A stretch of 64,000 nucleotides of DNA, from positions 122,149,706 to 122,213,705 of the forward strand of contig OZ038379.1 of assembly GCA_964036045.1 (NCBI GenBank). Direction: 5' to 3'. The notes beneath the pieces were generated by a model. The model saw only the letters and a list, made by a program, of their open reading frames with translations. It was not told the origin of the DNA and made no database searches. Below, piece by piece: positions 50,735 through 59,587 of the stretch. Origin of the DNA: Eutreptiella sp. 'Long Island Sound 2002' (lineage: Eukaryota; Euglenozoa; Euglenophyceae; Eutreptiales; Eutreptiaceae). A program made the position numbers and the translations under genes. Every line of letters begins with the position of its first letter. Within the stretch, counting starts at the first letter, position 1.

Positions 50735-53281
50735 TTACGGTGCTACAGCAGCAACCAAATGGACCAACACGTCCTTGACATCCAAAGAAATATTCTTTTT
50801 CTTCAGATAGTCCATCCAGACCGTGGTATACCTCGGCACGAAACTGCTCGGAGGCTCCCACGAATCCCTGGATGCGGCGAATCCCTTCCAACGGACTTTA
50901 TAAAGCCTCCCCCCAGGCGTCCCCGGGTCCGGCTTGTCCGCCAGGATCTTCTCAGCGGTGAAGTCGTCGTCCTCACCCTCGTCGTCCGAGTCCACATCGC
51001 CGGCCGTGAACTCGAAGCTGACGGGACGTCCGCTGGGGTCTGGTGCTCGGGGACGAAGCTGGGTATGGTCGCGGTCCAGGATCTTGTTATCCCCCACACG
51101 ATTCGCATACACATCCTGCCCGACCTTCCGCACGATTACCCCCGGCACATACCAAGATGCCTGCCGATGCCTGGATAGGACATCCTTGTGGTGCCGCTCC
51201 ACCCACACGGTGTCTTGGAGAGCATACCTCTGGACCCTTCCCTGCTTGAAGTACTTGGCCCTGTTGTCATGCTCGGCCTGAAGTGCCTTGCACACCTTGG
51301 CCGCCGTGTTGTCCGCCTCAGCCATCATAGCGTTCGCATCCCGGGCCACTTTGCCATTGTTCAACCACGGGAGAGTGCGTGACACTCGATCCCGTAGGAA
51401 CAGGATACGATGGGGCGACAGTCCAGTGGGTCCCGAAAGGTCGTGATACGCTTGGAGTACTCTCCACAGCGAATTATACCAATTCCGGCCCGGTTCGTCG
51501 ATGTGCAGCTGGCGGAACTTCTCGAACATCTGCCGCCCGGCCACCTCAGCTCGGCCATTTGACCGCCTGTGGTACGCCACGGTCTTGGCGTGCCGAATAC
51601 CCATGTGCTTGCACATTCTCATGAACCACGTCCCCACAAACTGACTGCCCCGATCGCTGCAGATGACAGCCGGGACATCAAAAATCGTCAGCCAATGTCT
51701 GATCATGGCATTAGCGACGGTCTTGGCCTGCAGTCCCACTCCATGCTTGTCCTTCTTGTCCTTCTTCTTGGACTTCTTGCCAGGGACCGCCACGATATAC
51801 CCACTGTGCCTATCCACCGCCAGGATGACACAGTCGTAGGTCTCTCCTTCCACGGTGACCTCAGGCATGGCGAATACATCCATAGCCACGGACCACATAG
51901 GGGCCTCCGGTATAGCCGTGTACACGGGGTTGCTCGCTATGGAGTGGTTGGGGCTCTTCGTGGCCCGACACACGGCGCAGTCGCTGCAGTACTTATCCAG
52001 AATGGCGTAGTACCCCGGTGGGAGCTTGAAGCGCCACTCCAGGTCCTGCTGCATCTTGTCCCGACCAGGATGCATGAGCTGGGCGTTGTGCCAGTGGTCA
52101 ATGAGCTCCTCCACTCGGTTCTCTGGGACCAGTAGCTTGTCCTTGAGGAACAGTTTGTCCCCATCCTCGGTCAAGCCCTCAGGCCACTCGTCGTCTGACG
52201 GGGCGCTCACGGCATTCCAGTACTTGCTCCAGTGCTCGGATGCCGCGTAGTCATCCGACCAGTCCTCTGTGAGCACCGACCTGACTAGCTCTACAGGGGC
52301 CACCATCCATTGCTCGAGGGTTTCCTCTTGAATAGCTTGGACGCGGGCACCCCGGAACTTGGCCAGGTCCGTACGGTTTACCATCACCACAAAGCACTTG
52401 ACCCCCTCTTGCTCCATGGCCTTTTCCATCTCGATGCTGCGCTTTGCCTCCCCGGTCTCCTCGGCGTCTCCATGGCTGGATATGTCCATTGAAGCCTTGC
52501 CCGCGGGGTAGGCCCACCGACTGAGGCAATCTGCCACAGTGTTGTCCTTCCCCGGGACGTATACAACGCTGAGGTCGAACTTGGCGAACGTCTCGTGCCA
52601 TCGGGCCCTCCTAGCCGCTGGTCCTGAGGGGGTGTCGACATGCTCCTTGTGCCAGCTCTGTAGGGACTGGTGGTCCGTGCAAACCACCAACGGCTGCAGT
52701 CCGATGTGGCCAGACCACTTCCTGAGCGCACATACAATGGCGTATGTCTCCTTCTCCCTCGCGGTCCATGTTCGGCGTTGGCCCTCGGCCAGGATCCTGC
52801 TCCAAAACGCCACGGGAACATGAGTCCCGTCGTCCCGGACTTGCTCGAGGACTGCCCCCACGGCATAGTCCGAGGCGTCTGTCCGTAGCACGAATCCCTT
52901 GTCCGGGTCCACCAGGAACAGCCCCAACTGCCCCAGGAGTGGCTTCTTCAAGCGGTTGAACACATTCTCAGCCTCAGGGGTCCAGGCACGCTTCTTCTTG
53001 CTCCCCTTCCGGCCATCGAACTTGCCCACCTGCAGCATCTTGTGCAGCGGCCCCGAGAGTTCTGCATACATCCGGACATAGCCCGAGTAGTAATTGCAGA
53101 ACCCCATGAAGGACCGGAGTTCGCTGAAGGTCTGGGGCTTCTCCCAGTGGTGCAGGGACGCCAGCTTCCCAGGCATGGGACGGCGTTGCCCGTGACCAAC
53201 CACGTGACCCACGAACTCCACTTCCTTCACGAAGAGTGAGACTTTTGTGGGCTTGCACACCATGTTATGCCTGTCCAGCTC
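50735..53281 (-). CDS. pol: Element III pol: RT thumb/connection, RNase H, integrase and chromodomain, uninterrupted
   Basis: The frame is open from 53281 (ELDRHN just before the Met at 53263) to 50735; the following residue numbers are from that Met. RNase H: LRTDASDYAVGA (Asp 129), REKETYAIV (Glu ~171), CTDHQS (Asp 197). Integrase: HHCC motif (His 392/398, Cys 426/429, 432), catalytic Asp 462 (AMDVF), Asp 537 (CSDRG), Glu 573 (RAEV), giving D,D-35-E. A Lys-rich loop KKSKKKDKKDKHG follows VAVP. The C-terminal domain has DTVWVERHHKDV. Chromodomain ~766-820: FTAEKILADKP, YKVRWKGFA, DSWEPPSSFVP. It is the best-preserved gypsy frame in the window and the reference used to define lesions in elements I and V. 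RT catalytic residues are deleted. Confidence 0.92.
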   Translation of the reverse strand, partial: ELDRHNMVCKPTKVSLFVKEVEFVGHVVGHGQRRPMPGKLASLHHWEKPQTFSELRSFMGFCNYYSGYVRMYAELSGPLHKMLQVGKFDGRKGSKKKRAWTPEAENVFNRLKKPLLGQLGLFLVDPDKGFVLRTDASDYAVGAVLEQVRDDGTHVPVAFWSRILAEGQRRTWTAREKETYAIVCALRKWSGHIGLQPLVVCTDHQSLQSWHKEHVDTPSGPAARRARWHETFAKFDLSVVYVPGKDNTVADCLSRWAYPAGKASMDISSHGDAEETGEAKRSIEMEKAMEQEGVKCFVVMVNRTDLAKFRGARVQAIQEETLEQWMVAPVELVRSVLTEDWSDDYAASEHWSKYWNAVSAPSDDEWPEGLTEDGDKLFLKDKLLVPENRVEELIDHWHNAQLMHPGRDKMQQDLEWRFKLPPGYYAILDKYCSDCAVCRATKSPNHSIASNPVYTAIPEAPMWSVAMDVFAMPEVTVEGETYDCVILAVDRHSGYIVAVPGKKSKKKDKKDKHGVGLQAKTVANAMIRHWLTIFDVPAVICSDRGSQFVGTWFMRMCKHMGIRHAKTVAYHRRSNGRAEVAGRQMFEKFRQLHIDEPGRNWYNSLWRVLQAYHDLSGPTGLSPHRILFLRDRVSRTLPWLNNGKVARDANAMMAEADNTAAKVCKALQAEHDNRAKYFKQGRVQRYALQDTVWVERHHKDVLSRHRQASWYVPGVIVRKVGQDVYANRVGDNKILDRDHTQLRPRAPDPSGRPVSFEFTAGDVDSDDEGEDDDFTAEKILADKPDPGTPGGRLYKVRWKGFAASRDSWEPPSSFVPRYTTVWMDYLKKKNISLDVKDVLVHLVAAVAP

Positions 53282-53330
53282 GCACTAGCTAGCAAGTACT
53301 AGCAATTGCTAGCTGTACGGTACTAGCAAG
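53282..53330. other. Filler at the internal deletion junction of element III
   Basis: A 49-bp stretch built from repeated CTAGCAAGTACT and GCTAGC words lies between the truncated RT and the PBS. It is not found in element I. Such filler is typical of error-prone end joining, which is inference. Confidence 0.6.
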
Positions 53331-53343
53331 TACTCCGCTACCA
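53331..53343 (-). promoter_or_regulatory. Primer binding site of element III
   Basis: TGGTAGCGGAGTA on the minus strand directly follows the LTR end CTTCTTTA. It is close to the element I PBS (TGGTAGCAGAGGA) and to the initiator tRNA-Met complement. Confidence 0.7.
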
Positions 53344-54950
53344 TAAAGAAGGTCCCTACCAGGACCGGCCCCCGCTGTGCCCCTTCCGCCTGTAACCCCT
53401 GCTGACTTGCTCCTGATCAACGATTGCATTTATCAAAATCCAGGGTTCCAAATCCAAAAATATAGAAAATATTCTCCCCCTTCAACCCTGAACAGCAACC
53501 AGATCCCACAAATGCAGCAATAGCCCAATTCACAATCCAATACGGGCTGCGGGCTTCCGTTCAGCACACCGGTCGTCTCACGGTGGCGGGCATGTACAAG
53601 AATTGCACCAAAGAGGAAAGCCCTGAAATTGGCATATGAACACAAATAAAGCAAAGTTGGGGAAAGAGGTAAACATACACATTCACAGCCATAAACCCCT
53701 CATTCCCTGGAGTCAAGACCTTCCCTTGACTCACCAACATATTGCCCTGAACCAGGTCAAATGAGATGGCGGAATGCCATGTGTCACAAGTCACTACACA
53801 AACCCCAAAAATGTGTTCACTCCAAAGCCTCCAAATCCTAGCGCAATAGGGGAGGTGGCGTGTCATGGCCTAGAGTGGCACTCAGGACCATGCCCTATCC
53901 TGACATAACCTTGGTTGGACTTGGAGTCAAATGGGCTTGGAGGACTGCCCCATGTTGATGAGGTCACAACCTAACAAAATCAGGCAAAACACACCATAGT
54001 GCACAATATTCAATTATATACTCAAAAATGCATACGGCAAATACCCAAATGCTCCATACATGTGTCAAACCGGAAGGTAATATACAAGGGTGATATAGAC
54101 CAAAGGTCCATGCCCAAGAATATTCTATCATTGGCTCCGAAACCCCTCCAGTTATGTACATGACATGCTTCACAAGTCAACTCATGAATTTGAGACCTAA
54201 TTTTGTGAGACCTCGTGTGCCACGCCAAAGTGACCATGTGATCCGGCATATGGTGAGGTACAACACCGAAGCATATGCCAACATATAAGCAACATACCAT
54301 AGTTCACGAATCTCTAGGCACTTTACTGTTAGCCGACCAGTTGAGCACATAAAATACAAAAATGAGCATAAAATGAGGTCAAAAACATGCAAATAATGCC
54401 AAATTCAAGATAATTACAATAGTATATAACTTCGCTCACCCATGGTATCAACCTATGATTCACAACACACCTGCTTGGGACCATTTGCAAACAATCCCCC
54501 CAACTTGGAACCCCCACATGGACGCATAGGGACACATTCGGACCTCCTCCCAACACGCACCACGAAAAGGGGAAAATTGATATTGGCGCTTGTGGGACGC
54601 TCTGTAAGCCCTCCCACATGCACTATATGAGCGGTAGACTTAGTCTAGCGCTATGGAGTTCACCATTGGGACATGGGCAAAGCCCTTGCCACGTATGACT
54701 CCATATATTTCCCTACAAACGGAGATATATAACATGGGCGTGAGCATATCGAAGCACACACCATGCATATAACACATACCCTCAAAAGTGGCTCCCGACA
54801 TGATATGCCATGTCCCTCCATGGCCATAACTTCGCGTTAAAAATACGTAGGAACCCAAGGAAAGTTGCTATGCAACCCCAACACTCATGCAGTACACTCG
54901 AAAGTCGCAATAAAATATTCAGTTGCACGGTCCAAGAGTTATATACCACT
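53344..54950 (-). repeat. 5' LTR of element III, truncated
   Basis: It is collinear with 47980-49582 of the 3' LTR and breaks off at ATATACCACT (54950). The remaining ~750 bp, including the LTR start, are missing and unrelated sequence follows. Confidence 0.88.
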
Positions 54951-56040
54951 GGCGGACACCATCCTTTACAATCCCTCTCAAACGCGTTGGTAACCGCTGA
55001 AACCCACTGCGTCGCTACTCCGCAGTCACCGCTTTTCTAATCCCTAGACTGCCCCTCAGCCACGTGACAATTGCGGTCGCGTTCAGAGCCTTGCAGGGGC
55101 AGACCGGTATGGGGGCAGGGACGGCGGTCCCACGGTTTTCGTGGAGAGCCCCAAGCACCGTGCGCACCCGTGCGGCGTGTGGTAACCTATGGTTGAGCGG
55201 CAACCGGCCGCACGCAGTCAATGACCAGTGGCGCCTGGTTGGGGTGTGCAGGCATCTCTCCGTATCGCCACAGCTCCAAGCCATGCCCGCTCTTGCATAG
55301 TGAGACGCAGTACATTGCATGGCAAGGGTACGTGTCATTTGATCTGGGTGTGTCTGCGTCCCCCTTGCCCTTGTGCCGGCACAGCCTTGTCGAAGCATGG
55401 GGATCACATGTTTGTGGGCTCGGTGTCGACGGGAGAGGGGGTGCGTCATGCCCGTGAAGAGTTGTAGGTGCTCATAACAGCATTGTGCCTGAGACTGCAG
55501 CCCAGTTCTGTGACTTTTCATGTGGTTTTTCAGGGAACGTTGTCGCAATGGTGCCGAGGCCCCCCAAAAACCGCTTGCCTGTTGGGCGCGCATAAGCACG
55601 GCATTGTCTGAGCACGGGATCCGTCTGACGGTCGTTTTCCTTGACCTCGGCTGTAATTGCGCAAGGGGGAGAGGGGGTACGTGCGGGAACTTATCGCTGT
55701 GTGCACAACGCCATGTTTCGACCCCTGAATTTTCTTGTGCCGCATCCTCAGGGTCGTTGGTGGGGCTGCGCATGCTCTGCAGTGCTCCATCGGCGCAATA
55801 CAGCCAGGCGCGTGACGCCTGCAGCATGGAAGGATGTGCGCCGGAAAACGTTTGAGCTGTGTTACCCGGTCTCCAAGAGTGGATCCTGCGCTTAGACAAG
55901 GCTGCACTTGCGCGGCACATAGGCACAAGCGGCGTTGGAAGACTCAGGACCCATTACAACAACATTCCCTGAAAATCACATCAGGGAAACAGAAATGGGT
56001 GGCAGTCTCCAGCACAGTATTGGTATGACCAGGGGAATGC
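54951..56040. other. Unassigned region after the truncated LTR
   Basis: A 303-codon frame on the minus strand (55015-55926) is open but has no motif I recognise, and its composition does not favour coding over chance. I see no repeat boundary, LTR or transposase motif. It may be host sequence or an old repeat. Confidence 0.35.
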
Positions 56041-56042
56041 CA

Positions 56043-56080
56043 TGCACGCAGTGCGCACGCAGTGCCCACGCAGTGCAAAG
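56043..56080 (+). repeat. Short GCACGCAGTGC-type direct repeats, first cluster
   Basis: CACGCAGTGC occurs three times in tandem; the same motif recurs twice at 56728-56752. The two clusters lie either side of the 56275-56529 coding segment. Confidence 0.7.
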
Positions 56081-56274
56081 TTTTGTATGTCGGTAACTAC
56101 CTGAACCCTAGTTTTGGCCCTTTTGCGGAGGTTTGTTGTTCAATAGTAGGATTTTTCAAGCTTCTTATGCATTCAGGATATGACAAACTTGAATTGTCAT
56201 TCATTATCACCTATTTTCACCCATTTGTACCCATTTTCACCCCCTCCCTTTTTTTTGCATGTTCCTCGTTGTAG

Positions 56275-56529
56275 ATGGATGGTGGATTATGTGGACTCCC
56301 ACACGCTAACCTTGACCCCAAAGATGTGGCTTGGTGGATTGATCAGTGCTCTGTTGGGCGCTCCAAGGCGCCTTGGGAAGTATATTCACAACTCCATAAA
56401 CATGTCAACCTCATTGGTGTTGATTGTGTTATAGCGGAGGAATTCTGCATGAAGTATGGCGCGGAAGGTTTGTTGTCCCAGGAAGAGGGATCAACGTGGT
56501 CCTTCGCGAATGCACGGACAGTTCTTTGA
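56275..56529 (+). CDS. Unidentified coding segment A (possible exon)
   Basis: The open frame starts directly after a pyrimidine-rich stretch ending in GTTGTAG, a good 3' splice-site pattern, so it may be an internal exon. It reads LDPKDVAWWIDQCSVG, WEVYSQLHKHVNLIGVDCV and AEEFCMKYGAEGLLS. A diverged relative lies at 58030-58190. The domain is not recognised. Its position upstream of a DDE-transposase-like remnant suggests that both belong to one old transposon or a gene derived from it, which is inference. Confidence 0.45.
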   Translation: MDGGLCGLPHANLDPKDVAWWIDQCSVGRSKAPWEVYSQLHKHVNLIGVDCVIAEEFCMKYGAEGLLSQEEGSTWSFANARTVL

Positions 56530-56727
56530 TTATGAACTAGGTAATCACGATGGCGCTTACAAGGGTTACAGTGGTTGCAACTGCATAGTGGTACTCTACA
56601 ACACTAAATGAGATGTTCACAGGTACATCAAAGTACCGGGTTGGTAGTGGTTCAATGTGTGTCCTGTTGGCTTTGTTGTTTTGCAGTGTTATACGGAGGT
56701 GGCATGGGGTGGGTTTCACTGCAATGT

Positions 56728-56752
56728 GCACGCAGTGCGCACGCAGTGCAAA
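56728..56752 (+). repeat. Short GCACGCAGTGC-type direct repeats, second cluster
   Basis: GTGCACGCAGTGCGCACGCA repeats the motif of 56043-56080. Confidence 0.7.
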
Positions 56753-57179
56753 CACTTTGCCCAGAGACCCTTCACGGGCATGACCAGCCCTTGTTTCCCA
56801 CAACTAGCTCACAAAACATGCTGTCTGCATGCCGGCTCTCGTTCTTGACCATTGTCACTGTGGGTGCAAAAGCGATGGTGGAACAATTCCATGTTAGTGC
56901 AAGGGGGTGCAAACACACTGGCACACTGTCTAAAGAAGGAGGGAACAACCCGGTTCAAAATGCTTTGCACAGCAGACGCTGCCATGTGTTTGTTTGTCCG
57001 TTTGGACTTAGCTTTGCACCTGATCATCCACTGTGCCAGAGAATCAGTCCCTAGGACGTCTGCAGTGACAGTGTGGCTCCTCCAGCACCAACCTACTTGG
57101 CTCTACTACCCCTGCAGCAAGCCAAATGCTTTGCGTACCATGTCGAAGATATAGGAGGAGGAGAAGAACCAGCAATGCT

Positions 57180-57500
57180 GTTTGTGGTCCTCCAGCCCTT
57201 CATCTGGAGGACCTCCCAATTTATGTCCCATGCGATCCCAATTGGTATTTCCCCCCAAAAGGTCCAACGTCTAAAACCAAAACCCAACTAGGGATGATTC
57301 TGTTGCACACTAGCAAGGGTTTCATGGGGTGTTGGTGCCCAGGGCAGTGCCTGTTTGTCTCCTTGGCGGATGTGCAGCACATAATTGAAGTCTCACATGC
57401 GCGGTTTGACAACAAAATGTTTCACAAAGGGGGCGCCTTAAGTGCAGTGCAACAATTTGGGCATCTGGCCGTACTAGAGACACATACTTTGAGATACTAG
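57180..57500 (+). CDS. Unidentified coding segment B
   Basis: The frame reads LEDLPIYVPCDPNWYFPPKG, TQLGMILLHTSKGFMGCWCP, FVSLADVQHIIEVSHARFDN and AVQQFGHLAVLE, and stops at 57500. Hydrophobic periodicity and few low-complexity residues suggest real coding. I recognise no family. Sequence either side has runs like TTTCACCCATTT that also occur before segment A and may be intronic. Confidence 0.35.
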   Translation, partial: VCGPPALHLEDLPIYVPCDPNWYFPPKGPTSKTKTQLGMILLHTSKGFMGCWCPGQCLFVSLADVQHIIEVSHARFDNKMFHKGGALSAVQQFGHLAVLETHTLRY

Positions 57501-57670
57501 GGGCATCATTGTTGCCCCTAGCGTAGGTTTTGATGCTTTTTCCACATTGGGGATTCGGCATTTTTGGATTTTCACCCAATCTCACCCATTTCCACCCCTT
57601 TTCACGCTTTTGTGCTCACCTCCACCACATCCACTCTCTTCTAGGTTGAGTTATCCCCGCTAAGGCAAGG

Positions 57671-57982
57671 GTGAGGTAGCCAATTCTGATTTTGTCCCCC
57701 TTTGCTTGGGGACCCCCGAGAATGCAGGGGTGATGTAGCATTTCCGCCCTCTTTTGGGCCCCCAAGAAGGCAGGGGTGAGGTAGCCAATTCTGATTTTGT
57801 CCCCCTTTTGTTTGGGGACCCCCAAGAATGCAAGGGTGGCGTAGCATTTCTGCCCTCTTTTGGGCCCCAAGAAGGCAAGGTTGAGGCAGCCACTTCTGAT
57901 TTTGTCCCCCTTTGTTTGGGGATCCCCGAGAATGTAGGGGTGACATAGCATTTCCGCCCTCTTTTGGGCCCCCGATAGGGCA
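57671..57982 (+). repeat. Bipartite tandem repeat, three units of about 105 bp
   Basis: Each unit has a ~60-bp half (GTGAGGTAGCCAATTCTGAT ... CCCCCTTTGYTTGGGGA) and a ~45-bp half (GTGATGTAGCATTTCCGCCC ... TTTTGGGCCCC). The halves share the frame GAANGCAGGGGTGANGTAGC. The units are diverged. The repeat lies in a probable intron or spacer between segments B and the repeat of segment A. Confidence 0.85.
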
Positions 57983-58029
57983 GATCCTTGAGATGTTGCT
58001 CCATATACATGAGAAAAGCACTGGAGCTC

Positions 58030-58190
58030 ACCCACTTGACCCCCAAAAAGATGGTGTTCAATGGTGGATTAAGCGTTGTGCCGGATCTCAGTCCTTAAGG
58101 ACATAAATCAGTTATATGGGTATCGATGCCTACTCTGCCGAGGAGTTTTGGCTAAAGTATGGGCATGATGAGATCCTTCCACGCAACATT
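58030..58190 (+). pseudogene. Diverged duplicate of coding segment A
   Basis: LDPQKDGVQWWIKRC at 58035 and, after a frame change, GIDAYSAEEFWLKYGHDEIL correspond to LDPKDVAWWIDQC and GVDCVIAEEFCMKYGAEGLL in 56305-56480. Two frame disruptions indicate decay. Confidence 0.55.
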
Positions 58191-58199
58191 TGTTCCACT

Positions 58200-58875
58200 T
58201 CTTTTTCTTCTTGAAGCACACTCCCCCTCATAGGTGTCCTCATCTCCTCTCTGGAGCAACGGGGTGCTTTGAGGACGCTTGGTGGGCAAGTGTGCATTGT
58301 GTTTGTTCTTACTTGAATGGTGTTGTCGCTAAAATTCGATGGGCAAAAAGGTTGTCGGAGTGGAACCACGTCCCACACTTTCCGTGTTTTGTCACACATT
58401 GCGTGGGCAGCATGCCCATGGCTTCCATAGGAGGCATCCTTTGTGATGTCCTCTTCAATCCAAAACATGCCGGTTGTGTATATAAAGCAACGGTTGCCAT
58501 CATTAGCCTTGGGAACATCGGTTGGATTTGCCGAAAAAGAGCAAGGGCCATTGTATGGATTATGAGATTGGCTCCATGGATGGTGCATACAAGGGGCGCC
58601 TCCATGCGGCATGGCCATTTATCGGTCGAAAGACGTTGACCGAGCGCCAAAAGGAATACAACGATGTGCATGGTTTCTACAGGACACGTATTGAGCACTT
58701 GTTTGCATGAATGTGGCATTGGTGCATTGTGAGGAACATATGGAGGGGATCCGGTGCCGAGTTGCATGAGTACGTGCGTGTACTCTTGCATTTGCAGCGG
58801 TTTTTGATTCGAAGACAAGTACGGTACCCTCCATATGGTCTATGGGAACACGTACCTGCACATGTATATGGACCG
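58200..58875 (+). pseudogene. DDE transposase remnant (PIF/Harbinger, DDE_Tnp_4-like)
   Basis: The + strand reads FNPKHAGCVYKATVAIISLG with NIGWI, a KH...YK..vai...GnI.wi pattern as in DDE_4 nuclease folds. A frame change near 58530 is followed by MDGAYKGRLHAAWPF, TLTERQKEYNDVHGFYRTRI (gDgaY and R..(I/V)E motifs), EHLFA, a TGA at 58708-58710, and MWHWCIVRNIWRGSGAELHE. It ends in RYPPYGLWEHVP. The stop and frame change show decay. No terminal inverted repeats or 3-bp target duplication were found. Confidence 0.6.
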
Positions 58876-59036
58876 CACCTACGCAGAAGGACAATGATGA
58901 TGAGGATGTTGTGGGTGATGATAGGGATGTACGTGCCCTTTGTTGCACCAATTCTGACCCTAAAAAGATGTCCATGTGTGACAAGTGTGAACTGCAATAT
59001 TGTACGGATTGCATTGACACATACACACACACGTGA
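58870..59036 (+). CDS. Short acidic/Cys-rich segment C
   Basis: The frame reads DNDDEDVVGDDRDVRALCCT and MCDKCELQYCTDCIDTYTHT. The CxxC...CxxC spacing resembles a small zinc-binding C-terminus. It overlaps another frame of the transposase remnant and may be coincidental. Confidence 0.3.
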
Positions 59037-59250
59037 CAATGTGACATTTCTTCAATTCTGCAATTGTGTCATGTTGTGCACACAAGTTGCGTATTCTCAA
59101 TTTGTACTTAGTTTAAATGGAACAAAAAGACGGTTGTGCGTTGTTGAGGGTGGCGACCAATGCGTTGTTCATGGATTTTCTAGTTGCGCATGATGGGTGT
59201 TATGTGCGAGGAAGGTAGTTTGCAACTTTCTTGAGCTGGGGCAGTTTGGG

Positions 59251-59587
59251 TCACCTAATTCTAGGGACGTTTCCAAGGGGTGTGCCCGGGGGATCCACCT
59301 TGGCCTTTGCCATTGCCCTTGGACTTGCCTTGGCCACTGTCTTTGTTGGCCTTGCCCTTGCCACTGCCCTTCCCACTTGCGTTCTTAGTCTTAAGCTTCG
59401 TCGATAGGAGTTGCGTATGGTAGCACTCGTCCCACTAGTGCTTCCTCTTCCCAGAGAACGCACAGGTGATTATACACCTGTAGTGGTCCGGCACCTTCGC
59501 CTTGCCGCCGGTGTTGGTCTCCTGCTTCTTCCCCTGGACCACGAAGCAGTCCCGCTGGTCGCAGTCAGGGGCGTGAAGCAGGGAGCC
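59251..59587 (-). pseudogene. gag: Element VI gag: zinc-knuckle-like and basic tail
   Basis: The minus strand reads VPDHYRCIITCAFSGKRKH, a TAG, WDECYHTQLLSTKLKTKNAS and GKGSGKGKANKDSGQGKSKG. Cys, Cys, His and Cys follow with C-x3-C-x7-H-x4-C spacing, a loose version of a nucleocapsid knuckle, then a Lys/Gly-rich tail like that of element I gag. Confidence 0.5.

Larger units (their letters stand above)
47980..54950 (-). mobile_element. Gypsy element III: internally deleted Ty3/gypsy chromovirus-like element
   Basis: Minus-strand order: truncated 5' LTR (54950-53344), PBS (53343-53331), a short AT-rich filler, pol from the RT/RNase H connection to the chromodomain (53281-50735), 3' UTR, PPT (50349-50340) and 3' LTR (50339-47980). 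Gag, protease, the Dam-like segment and the RT palm are missing, so it cannot be autonomous. It belongs to the same family as element I, with LTR ends in CTTCTTTA instead of CTTCTTGA. It lies in the gag of element II. The right TSD is lost with the LTR end. Confidence 0.88.

Noticed and set aside
55015-55926. A 303-codon minus-strand ORF as a host gene
   Set aside because: No recognisable motif, ordinary length for chance in GC-moderate DNA, and competing open frames on the other strand.
58842-59036. RING or PHD finger protein
   Set aside because: Only a few Cys in CxxC spacing over ~30 residues; too few ligands for either fold.
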